Assembly: GCA_046719305.1 (NCBI GenBank)
Contig: JBDNDE010000044.1
Coordinates: 1 to 19,064, forward strand
Source: RGDT01 sp046719305
GTDB lineage: Bacteria > Planctomycetota > Planctomycetia > Gemmatales > Gemmataceae
DNA: 19,064 nucleotides
Direction: 5' to 3'
The notes below the pieces were generated by a model, which saw only the letters and a program-made list of their open reading frames with translations, was not told the origin of the DNA and did not search any database. Below are positions 8,421 to 15,720 of the stretch, piece after piece. How positions within the stretch are numbered: the first letter of the stretch is position 1; the number at the start of each line of letters is the position of its first letter. The position numbers and the translations under genes were made by a program.

Positions 8421-9788
8421 TCAGGCTTCGGCGAGGCTGGCCCGTGGCGTGAACCGATTCAGCACCCCGTCGATCACCAGAATTCCCAGTAACGAAAGGC
8501 CCATCACCGGCAAAGCGATTGCCAGCAGCACAATAGCCGTCATCAGCCAAAGAGGCAGCGGCACCGCCGGCCGACGCGGTAGACCCAGGGTACCTTTCTT
8601 ACGGCGGAACCACCACATGGCCAAACCGCTGGCCGAGAGGACGATCAGGATTAGGCAACACAGAGCGGCGAGGAGTTTGCTGCTCCAGCCCCAAATGCTA
8701 CCGGTGTGGATGGGATAAGCCCAGATGCGTAGATAAGCCAGCCAGGAAAGCTCACTGAGGTCGCGCTGGACCACCACTTCCCGCGAGACCGGGTCAACAA
8801 CCATCACCCCTTGACGCTTGGGGCCGTGGCGGGTTTGCGGGAGAATTGTCCAGAGCGAATTTTTTTTCGTGGCAATGCTTAGCTCCAGATCGCAGCCTGG
8901 CCAACGGCTCCGGGCCTGCTCGATGCACTCGTTGAGGACACCAGCCGTCACCGTGCCGCGCGTCGCTTTGAGTTCCTTGGGAGCCTCAAAGAAGCTCTTG
9001 GCTTCTTTGCCTTGGAACCGTTTATAGGTGCCGCCCCACACATAACTAAAAAACAAGCCGGTGACCAGAATAAACACCAGTGGCACCGCCAGATAGAAAC
9101 CAGTCACGGCGTGCCAGTCTCGGAACACCGCATACCCTTTGCCCGTTAGCCGCGGCCACCACACCCCCTGACCGCCCGCCTTCTTCGGCCACCATAGATA
9201 CAGCCCGGTCAGCATCAGCACAATTGCCCACGAGGTGGCCAGTTCGATAACGATACGGCCGTAAGTGCCGCTGAGAAGTCGCCGATGGATATCGAGAACG
9301 GTTTTGAAGAAGGCTGGGTCTTTGAGAACAGGTCCAAGGAAAGCACCAGAGGAGGGATCGACATGCCAGCCCTGCTTGCCGTAATCAGGCTTGTCGGGTT
9401 TGTCGGGTTTGACGGGTTTGGTTTTTTGGGGGTAGTCGTATTGGTTGTGGTCGGGTTTCTTCGGTTTTTTCGCTTGGGGATGTTCACCCGTTTCATCCTT
9501 CGGGGGTTTGGGCTTCTCAGCCAACTGGACGATCCACGAGCGGTTTGCCTCTGCAGGGATGAGGAGCTTCTGGACCTTCCCTTTGTCAGGTTCGATCCTT
9601 GCCAGGAGCGACTCGGGGTCTAGCGGCGGTTGCTGGTGAGAGAGGAACACTGCCTGGGCATTGAGCAGGTCGCGCACGTCCTCCTTAAAGATGTAGATCA
9701 ACCCAGTGACCGCACTGACCATTAACACCGGGGCCAGGATCAACCCGACATAAAAATGCCAACGCCAAATCACGCGATACAAATTCAT
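8421..9788 (-). CDS. PepSY-associated transmembrane protein (PiuB-like)
   Basis: The start is ATG 9788, preceded by GAGGAG at 7 bases. An in-frame ATG at 9824 would run into the upstream gene's end and lacks such a site. The 455-residue protein begins MNLYRVIWRWHFYVGLILAP, the typical first helix of the PepSY_TM family. It continues with a periplasmic loop, two central helices (around RDWHAVTGFYLAVPLVFILV) and C-terminal helices. Conserved histidines occur in WHFYVG, DIHRRLL, RDWHA and PIHTGS, as expected for this family, whose members are tied to iron or siderophore uptake and possible heme-dependent reduction. Residues 92-138 form an unusual Lys/Pro/Asp-rich insert in the periplasmic loop. 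It lies 19 bases behind the DUF1559 gene and probably shares its transcript. The exact substrate is unknown. Confidence 0.88.
   Translation of the reverse strand: MNLYRVIWRWHFYVGLILAPVLMVSAVTGLIYIFKEDVRDLLNAQAVFLSHQQPPLDPESLLARIEPDKGKVQKLLIPAEANRSWIVQLAEKPKPPKDETGEHPQAKKPKKPDHNQYDYPQKTKPVKPDKPDKPDYGKQGWHVDPSSGAFLGPVLKDPAFFKTVLDIHRRLLSGTYGRIVIELATSWAIVLMLTGLYLWWPKKAGGQGVWWPRLTGKGYAVFRDWHAVTGFYLAVPLVFILVTGLFFSYVWGGTYKRFQGKEAKSFFEAPKELKATRGTVTAGVLNECIEQARSRWPGCDLELSIATKKNSLWTILPQTRHGPKRQGVMVVDPVSREVVVQRDLSELSWLAYLRIWAYPIHTGSIWGWSSKLLAALCCLILIVLSASGLAMWWFRRKKGTLGLPRRPAVPLPLWLMTAIVLLAIALPVMGLSLLGILVIDGVLNRFTPRASLAEA
9391..9417 (-). repeat. 9-bp tandem repeat in the PepSY gene insert
   Basis: On the + strand the units TTGTCGGGT, TTGTCGGGT and TTGACGGGT are head to tail. 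On the coding strand they encode repeated Lys-Pro-Asp or Lys-Pro-Val within the charged insert. The repeat is in frame and looks like slippage-driven growth of a low-complexity linker. Confidence 0.8.
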
Positions 9789-9807
9789 CCCTTGTCTCCT
9801 CATCGGA

Positions 9808-10932
9808 TTAGAAGGCGTTAGCATCGATCACTTCGCCCCCCGCCTTGGTAGCCAGGGCGGCCGCAACGCGAATATCGATCCGGTCGGAAAGAAAGCGGAC
9901 CGAGCCATCCACAAAAGCTGCATTGGCCCCGCCACGGTGATAGGAGTAGATATTCCTCTCGTTGGTCACATTGATGGCCAATGGCCCCCCCTTGCGTTCA
10001 CGGCCATCGCTCTTGCTTTCAACGGTGCCGTCGGCCTGAGAGCCATGCAGGTCGAAGGCATTGTCTTTGGAGGCCCAGGCACCACCTTTGTTGCGTCGGA
10101 TACCTTTGGCGGGGTTGTTGTCCTTGAACAAAGTTACTTCGCGGCCTAGGCGAACAAACGCAGGACGATTAGCGCACTCGCTGATCAACAGGGTGTTGGA
10201 GGTGCCATCAATAATCGCCTCAAGGCGCACGCGAGTATCGATATTTTTATTCTTGCTGGGGTTGGATTCAAGCTTGATCTCTCGTTTGCCGAAGACTCCG
10301 GCCCACCAAGCCAAACCGTTGTCGTCGTCGCCACCCGGCAGCGCGCCCGGCGGGGCACTCAAACAGGCCACATAATTTCCTGCGCTATCGGTGCAGCCGG
10401 CTTTGTTCGGGTCGGCGAGGTCTTTGCCTTTGACCCCCTTGACAGCGAAGTAGTCACCACAGGCTCCGCGAGACTGCTTCTTGATGCCGCTTGTGGGGTC
10501 GTTGTCTTTGTTGTACTCGATCTCTTCTTCAAGACGTGGGTTGGGGGCCGAGGGACACTCAAAGAGCTTCAACGGGGTGGTGACAACCGGCTCATTGACG
10601 GGGTGATCCCAGCCGAGGTTCAGGTTGTACGCGCGGGCCAGTGCCTCTTGTTCGATAAACGGCAAGATAAAGAGCGTCCAGCCGGTTTCGCGTTTGATCT
10701 CGGGCTTGGCGCGTTTGTCCTCAAACTTGTCCTCGCTGGGGGGCAAAGAACCAAAGGCCGACTCGTGGTTCAGACAGCCCAAGGCAAGCTGTTTGAGGTT
10801 GTTCTGGCAGGCCATACGGGCGGCAGCGGCGCGGACTTTTTGGACGGCGGGGAGCAACAGGGCAACAAGGACGGCGAGGATGGCGCTTACGACGAGCAGT
10901 TCCAGCAGGGTGAAGGCGTGGCGGGGAGGCAT
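9808..10932 (-). CDS. DUF1559 pseudopilin-like protein
   Basis: This 374-residue protein starts at ATG 10932 after GGAG. The N-terminus MPPRHAFTLLELLVVSAILAV is a type IV prepilin/pseudopilin leader with Phe at +1 and Glu at +5. The -1 residue is Ala, not the usual Gly. Past the hydrophobic helix, DUF1559 hallmarks are visible: a cysteine soon after the helix (MACQNNLKQLALGCLNHES), DGTSNTLLISE near residue 245, and the H-x9-DG motif HRGGANAAFVDGSVRFL near 335-350. Such proteins occur in tens to hundreds of copies per planctomycete genome; their role is unknown but presumed to be at the envelope, processed by prepilin peptidase. It is first in a two-gene unit with the PepSY-TM gene, driven by the promoter at 10975-11003. 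Confidence 0.95.
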   Translation of the reverse strand: MPPRHAFTLLELLVVSAILAVLVALLLPAVQKVRAAAARMACQNNLKQLALGCLNHESAFGSLPPSEDKFEDKRAKPEIKRETGWTLFILPFIEQEALARAYNLNLGWDHPVNEPVVTTPLKLFECPSAPNPRLEEEIEYNKDNDPTSGIKKQSRGACGDYFAVKGVKGKDLADPNKAGCTDSAGNYVACLSAPPGALPGGDDDNGLAWWAGVFGKREIKLESNPSKNKNIDTRVRLEAIIDGTSNTLLISECANRPAFVRLGREVTLFKDNNPAKGIRRNKGGAWASKDNAFDLHGSQADGTVESKSDGRERKGGPLAINVTNERNIYSYHRGGANAAFVDGSVRFLSDRIDIRVAAALATKAGGEVIDANAF

Positions 10933-10974
10933 GGGGGGTACTCCATTGAAATTTGAGATTGAGTCTCAGTTACG

Positions 10975-11003
10975 ACTATAAAGCCCCTCTCGTCTCCTGT
11001 CTA
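10975..11003 (-). promoter_or_regulatory. Sigma-70-like promoter for the DUF1559-PepSY unit
   Basis: On the minus strand, TAGACA (11003-10998) and TATAGT (10980-10975) are separated by exactly 17 bp; each box is one base off consensus. Transcription would begin near 10968, about 35 bases before the ATG at 10932. An inverted repeat, TGAGA-N5-TCTCA (10954-10968), sits at the expected start site and could be an operator. Confidence 0.65.
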
Positions 11004-11039
11004 GCCCCCGCCAAAAAATTCTCTCGCCTGCAGCCCAAC

Positions 11040-11104
11040 AGCCCTTGCTCACGCTAGCCCTTGCTCACGCTGCTCGCTAGCTCCCCTTGCTCGGGCTGCG
11101 GGCT
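11040..11104. repeat. Intergenic tandem 16-bp repeat and REP-like segment
   Basis: AGCCCTTGCTCACGCT occurs twice head to tail (11040-11055 and 11056-11071). A diverged CCCTTGCTCGGGCTGCGGGCT follows, so TAGCCC at 11055-11060 can pair with GGGCTA at 11100-11105. Similar AGCCC...GCTCACGC elements are, to my recollection, scattered between genes in planctomycete genomes; this needs a genome search. It fills most of the 208-bp gap between the divergent DUF1559 and giant membrane protein genes. Confidence 0.55.
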
Positions 11105-11140
11105 AACCTACACTGACCCAACGGGAGGGTTGGTTCCTTG

Positions 11141-14100
11141 ATGACGGCGGCTACACTTCAACGCATCCTTCGCCAGGTCGACGATAAGGCCGTCCTCGTT
11201 TCCTCGCGCATTCTCGAACGGGTTCTCCGCGAAGCGTTGCAACTGCCGGGGCTTCTGTGGAGTGTGCCCCATCAGAAAAGTTTCGTCTGCGACCGCCAAA
11301 CCCTCTTTCGCCACGCGGAACAAGCCGACCTTGATCTGCCTCCCGATCAACCGCTGCTGCCCGATACCGTGATCTTGCTGGTTCGACCCGAAAAGGAACA
11401 GCTCAGCAACCTCGAAAAAGAGCAAGTCTTGCTCACCTACTGGCGTCGCTTGTTTCATGCACGCGTTCACTTGGCCTTTCATACCCCGCGTGACGGCCAA
11501 CCACTGGATGAACGCAGGTTGCGAGAACGACTAGCACACCTCGGGCAGACCACCTTTGAAGAAATTCGCCAGGTTCTCATCCAAGATCGGTATCTCACCT
11601 CCCTGGCCGATGCTCGGACCACCTACATCGAATTTGCCGCCGTTTATCTGGAATTGCAGTATTTCGCCCCATCGCTGCTGGAAAACACCTTTCCCGGCAT
11701 CACTGAACACGAGCCGATCCGTCAGTTGTTGCAGCGGGATTTGGATGCTGAGTCCCTCTTTCACTCGACCCGTTTACCAGGCGCTCCGTTGCCCAAAGAT
11801 GTTCCGTTTGTTCGTACGGATGAATCTCAGGAAGCCTACTGGAATCTGATGCATCTGGCTCATGGAGCCGCCAATCGAAAAAACTTGGTCAAAGCTGCCA
11901 TTCTGCGGATGAAGGCCTCGCGAATTGCGCCAGGAGCCCTGACGCTTCCTACTCGACGCGAAGCGGAAAACAACATCGGCGATCTCGCCACCCGTCTGGC
12001 CCAACTGTGCGAACTCTCTGAGTTAGACCGCAAACGCTGGAATCGGCTACTGATCTGCCTGTTAGACAAAGCCGATCAGGGGGTATTGCCTGTTGAGGAG
12101 CGAGTACTGACTGCCCTGCAACGGGCCTGTGAGGTTCACGAACGCGAGATTTACACCATCGACGTGGTGGATTATCTCCGCTCGCTTGGGAAAAAATCGT
12201 TCTATCGGCCGCTACCCAGTCAGCGTAAGGTGCGCGTCGTGCGTTATTTGGCCGATGCCCGCAGCCGCTTAGAAGAAGTGCGGTTGTCCGACGAGGACCG
12301 TGATGAACTGGGCCAACTGATGGATGCCGCCTACGGGCATTTGAAGCACGATCTGCAGACACGGTTTCGTCCCGTCCTGACGACGGCTCTAGAAGATGTG
12401 GGGCTGCGTCCGACCAATCCCGTGGAGCGGGTAGCCTTCGACAAGATGGTGCGTGAAATACTCGACCGCATCACCACGCATGGATTTCTTAGCTTTGGTG
12501 AACTTCGCGATATCATCTCACGCAATCATCTCAAACTACCTGATGTCGCTGATGCCCATCAGTTTTTTCGCGGTGATGCCCTACTGCAACTCGATGGCCG
12601 GTTAGCCGACTTGATGGATGGGGTGTATCGCCGGGGAGAGATTTATACGCGGTTGTTGGCTCGTGGCACTTCGCTTTTGTTCGGGACCGGCTTTGGACGC
12701 AGCCTGACGCGGCTCTTGTTCTTGCCGTTGGTCTTAGCCTGGATGACGGTTTACTTACTGGGCTACGGCTTATCGTTTGTGCCGGCGAGGGTCTCGCAGC
12801 CGCTGCATCAAGCTTCCTTAGTGTTGATGGGGCCGGTCCATGAACTGGGCGAACGGGCCAAATATCTCGATGAACATCCTGAGAGGGAATTGCCCCCTCT
12901 GCCCGACGTACCCCATTGGGCTTGGCATGTCGGCATCGTCATTGGCTTGGCCGTGGTGGTGTACTGTTTGCTAGAGGTTGAGGCGGTTCGCCATGCATTG
13001 CTTCGTTGGCTGTGGACCTTGGGGCTGCTGATGCGGCGGCTCTTTTGGGATTGGCCGTTGTCACTGATTCCCCTGGAAGCGATTCGCCGAGCGTTTTCTA
13101 GTTGGTTAGTGCAACTAGCGCTACGCTTCGTGCTATTGCCGGCTGTCGTGCTGGGGTTGCTAGCCTGGACGTTCCCTGAGCCTTTTGCACGCTTCCGATT
13201 GTTCTGGCTACTGGCCTACGCTCTGGCTGTGGTGGTGGTCAACTCGTCGTTGGGTCGCATTTTCCTAGAAGGGATAGGGGATTTATTGTCTCGCCTGGAC
13301 GTGCTGATCCGAGCTGGGCTGATCTCTGGTCTGATTCGCTTCATCTTGTTGGTCTTCAAACGGATTGTCGATGCGATCGAAGTTGTTTTCTATCGCATCG
13401 ACGAGCTTTTGCGCTTCACCACGGGCGATTCCCGTTTCCGCCTGATCCTTCAGGCGGTCCTGGGCATCCTCTGGACTCCCATTGCAGCTGTGATCCGTTT
13501 TTTCATGCTGGTGTTGATCGAGCCACTGATCAACCCGCTGAAGCTCCCGCTGACATTTCTTTTCGCCAAGGTCTACTACGCCATCGGGCCGGCTTTTGGG
13601 CTACTGCCTAGCATCCAACATCCCCCCTTTGCTGACACCATAGGGATGATCCCTGCCTACCTAATTGCCCTGGGCATCGTGAATCTCTTGCCCAGTGTGG
13701 GCGGGTTTCTTGGCTGGGAGATGCGCGAAAACTGGGGACTGTACCGCTCCAATCTCGAACGCAGACTTCTGCCCGTGGCTGTCGGCAGCCACGGCGAAAC
13801 CGTGCGTGGACTGCTGATTCCGGGCTTTCACTCCGGCACGGTACCCTCGCTATATGCCAAGCTGCGTCAGGCCGAACGGGTAGCCACCCGTACACGTAAC
13901 TGGTCCCAGGCTCGATCCTTTCGTCTGGAACTCAAGCACGTCAGTGAAGCCCTGCAACGCTTTGCCGAGCGTGAGATGATCGCCCTGTTGATGCAGAGCC
14001 GTGACTGGAAGGGCGTGCCCGTACAAGTCGGTGAGGTGGTTCTGGCCACCAATCGGCTACTGATTTCGCTGTGTCATCCCAACTATCCCTTGCAGGATTT

Positions 14101-14665
14101 GCGGCTGGAGATTCAGCATCATCACGAACGGCTAATCGCTCGCATTCGTCAGGCCGGCTGGACCGACCTACTGGATGCTGCCCAGCGAAACGCCCTGGAG
14201 ACCGCCCTGGCCGGTTTCTACAAACGCTGCGAGGTCGACTTGGTACGCGAGCAGATTTTGGCCGCATTGCCGGGCAAGCCGTTGGCCTTGGAGTTTGGGG
14301 AGCAAGCCATCTTAGTTCGCTACGAGTTGCTTGGCCAACCGCAGGTCTATCGACTGGATGCCCCAACTCCGACCAAGCAGGCCGAGTTGCGCCCCCTGGT
14401 GTTCGCTTGGCGACCGATTTTGTGGGAACAATGGGTGGCCTGCTGGAAAGCCGACGAGCAGGGCCAGGGCAATCCTGGCTTGCCCGGTGTTTCCGATTCG
14501 ATCCTTGGCCCGGCCAAGCCGGTCGCACCGACTTCCGGCGATGCAGTGCCCGTGGCCGAGCAATTACTTAGCGGTGATTGGGGCACATTGGCTACGCCAG
14601 CGGAGCCAGTGATCGACCAGCACCAGGGCGACCATCGCCTCGCCCATGACCACGAAGCGGGGTAG
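11141..14665 (+). CDS. Giant multi-pass membrane protein of unknown function
   Basis: I do not recognise a characterised family. The start is ATG 11141, or TTG 11138 directly before it; GGGAGGG at 11123-11129 suits either. The 1174-residue product has three parts. The N-terminal 500 residues look soluble and helix-rich, with many charged residues. A central block of about 510-860 holds hydrophobic helices (near 513-546, 593-613, 662-703, 730, 767-796 and 835-858). The C-terminal 300 residues are again soluble, with a motif-like segment GSHGETVRGLLIPGFHSGTV and a coiled-coil-like stretch after it. I see no Walker, protease or nuclease motif. Conserved large membrane proteins of this plan probably exist in related planctomycetes. 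The last 34 codons, including the stop, overlap aroC on the other strand, so the true C-terminus may once have been shorter. The gene stands alone, and its promoter is unclear (a weak TTGCTC-N16-TACACT lies at 11087-11114). Confidence 0.8.
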   Translation: MTAATLQRILRQVDDKAVLVSSRILERVLREALQLPGLLWSVPHQKSFVCDRQTLFRHAEQADLDLPPDQPLLPDTVILLVRPEKEQLSNLEKEQVLLTYWRRLFHARVHLAFHTPRDGQPLDERRLRERLAHLGQTTFEEIRQVLIQDRYLTSLADARTTYIEFAAVYLELQYFAPSLLENTFPGITEHEPIRQLLQRDLDAESLFHSTRLPGAPLPKDVPFVRTDESQEAYWNLMHLAHGAANRKNLVKAAILRMKASRIAPGALTLPTRREAENNIGDLATRLAQLCELSELDRKRWNRLLICLLDKADQGVLPVEERVLTALQRACEVHEREIYTIDVVDYLRSLGKKSFYRPLPSQRKVRVVRYLADARSRLEEVRLSDEDRDELGQLMDAAYGHLKHDLQTRFRPVLTTALEDVGLRPTNPVERVAFDKMVREILDRITTHGFLSFGELRDIISRNHLKLPDVADAHQFFRGDALLQLDGRLADLMDGVYRRGEIYTRLLARGTSLLFGTGFGRSLTRLLFLPLVLAWMTVYLLGYGLSFVPARVSQPLHQASLVLMGPVHELGERAKYLDEHPERELPPLPDVPHWAWHVGIVIGLAVVVYCLLEVEAVRHALLRWLWTLGLLMRRLFWDWPLSLIPLEAIRRAFSSWLVQLALRFVLLPAVVLGLLAWTFPEPFARFRLFWLLAYALAVVVVNSSLGRIFLEGIGDLLSRLDVLIRAGLISGLIRFILLVFKRIVDAIEVVFYRIDELLRFTTGDSRFRLILQAVLGILWTPIAAVIRFFMLVLIEPLINPLKLPLTFLFAKVYYAIGPAFGLLPSIQHPPFADTIGMIPAYLIALGIVNLLPSVGGFLGWEMRENWGLYRSNLERRLLPVAVGSHGETVRGLLIPGFHSGTVPSLYAKLRQAERVATRTRNWSQARSFRLELKHVSEALQRFAEREMIALLMQSRDWKGVPVQVGEVVLATNRLLISLCHPNYPLQDLRLEIQHHHERLIARIRQAGWTDLLDAAQRNALETALAGFYKRCEVDLVREQILAALPGKPLALEFGEQAILVRYELLGQPQVYRLDAPTPTKQAELRPLVFAWRPILWEQWVACWKADEQGQGNPGLPGVSDSILGPAKPVAPTSGDAVPVAEQLLSGDWGTLATPAEPVIDQHQGDHRLAHDHEAG

Positions 14666-15670
14666 CAGACAGGGATCGTGTCGGCCCTTGGTCAGAACTT
14701 CGGTTGGTTCGCCTCGGCGATTCACCGTGCGTTGCGGCCGAGGTAAACTGCTGGTTGGCTTGATGGCGACGCGGCAGATAATCGGCTCGCCGGTGGAGAT
14801 ACCGCCTAGCAAGCCGCCGTGCCGATTGGTTTCGGTACCGATAGGGGGGAGTCGATCGGCCCGAGGGATGAACACATCATTACATTCGCTGCCGCGCATC
14901 GAGGCGACAGCAAAGCCGGCCCCGTACTCGAAGGCTAGCACTGCCGGCAGCGACAGCAACGCCTTGGCCAAGTCGGCTTTGAGCTTGTCAAAGACCGGCT
15001 CGCCCCAGCCGGCCGGCACCCCGGTGGCAACCAGTTCGCAGACCCCGCCGATGGAATCGCGGTCGCGGCGGACGGTCTCGATCAGGTCAATCATTCGAGT
15101 GGCAGCCTCGGCATCGGGACAACGCACGGGGGTGGCCTCCACTTGCTGAAGCGTCACGGCTGTCGGGTCGGCGATGTTAGCCACGACTTGGCCCACTTGT
15201 CGGACGTAGCCTAGCACGCGTACCCCCAGCGTCCCGAGCAATTTTTTGGCGACCGCACCGGCAGCTACTCGGCAGATCGCCTCGCGAGCGCTGGAACGCC
15301 CCCCGCCCCGGTGGTCGCGGCGGCCGAAGCGAGCATCGAAGCTAAAATCGGCATGTCCTGGGCGATAGACCTCTTTGAGGGTGTCGTAGTCGCTGGAGCG
15401 TGAATCGCTGTTGCGGAACAGAATACTGATCGGCGTGCCGTCGGTTTGGCCCTCGAAGACCCCCGACCAGATCTCCGGCTCGTCGGCTTCCTGCCGTTGG
15501 GTCACTAGTTTCGATTGGCCCGGGCGGCGACGCTGCAGATCGGGTAACAGGTCCGCTTCGCTCAGTGGCAAGCCGGGCGGGCAACCATCAATAATCACTA
15601 CATATCCCGGTCCGTGACTGACGCCCGCGGTAGTGATGCGAAACCGTTCGCCGAAACTATTTCCCGGCAC
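14564..15670 (-). CDS. aroC: Chorismate synthase
   Basis: It makes chorismate from 5-enolpyruvylshikimate-3-phosphate using reduced FMN, the last shared step to aromatic amino acids, folate and quinones. The 368-residue product has normal length. The start is GTG 15670 with GGGAGG 8 bases upstream. The catalytic histidines are kept: His19 in the first signature and His106 in RPGHAD. The FMN-binding region RRDHRGGGRSSARE (about 117-130) and the third signature from RHDPC (330-354) are intact. The first signature reads TTAGVSHG where most enzymes have TTFGESHG, so Phe15 and Glu17 are replaced by Ala and Val. It lies 50 bp downstream of the moxR-like gene on the same strand and may be cotranscribed. 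Its last 33 codons overlap the giant membrane protein gene in antisense. Confidence 0.96.
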   Translation of the reverse strand: MPGNSFGERFRITTAGVSHGPGYVVIIDGCPPGLPLSEADLLPDLQRRRPGQSKLVTQRQEADEPEIWSGVFEGQTDGTPISILFRNSDSRSSDYDTLKEVYRPGHADFSFDARFGRRDHRGGGRSSAREAICRVAAGAVAKKLLGTLGVRVLGYVRQVGQVVANIADPTAVTLQQVEATPVRCPDAEAATRMIDLIETVRRDRDSIGGVCELVATGVPAGWGEPVFDKLKADLAKALLSLPAVLAFEYGAGFAVASMRGSECNDVFIPRADRLPPIGTETNRHGGLLGGISTGEPIICRVAIKPTSSLPRPQRTVNRRGEPTEVLTKGRHDPCLLPRFVVMGEAMVALVLVDHWLRWRSQCAPITAK

Positions 15671-15720
15671 GTTTGGAGCCTCCCGTCGCTGTGCTGCCTC
15701 CGCTGCTCCTGCAAGTTAGT

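Noticed and set aside
9789..9824. 12-residue N-terminal extension of the PepSY protein
   Set aside because: It would overlap the DUF1559 gene end. The ATG at 9788 has GAGGAG at ideal spacing and starts at the conserved MNLYRVIWRWH.
13941..14528. A long minus-strand open frame (195 codons) opposite the giant membrane protein, and similar long frames at 497-1018 and 3649-4074
   Set aside because: Their composition is Arg/Pro/Ser/Gln-heavy as expected for antisense frames of GC-rich genes. They lack ribosome sites and recognisable domains and lie wholly inside better-supported genes.
14564..15670. Possible pseudogenisation of aroC because of the altered first signature
   Set aside because: The frame is intact, both catalytic histidines and the other signatures are present, and the length and ribosome site are normal.
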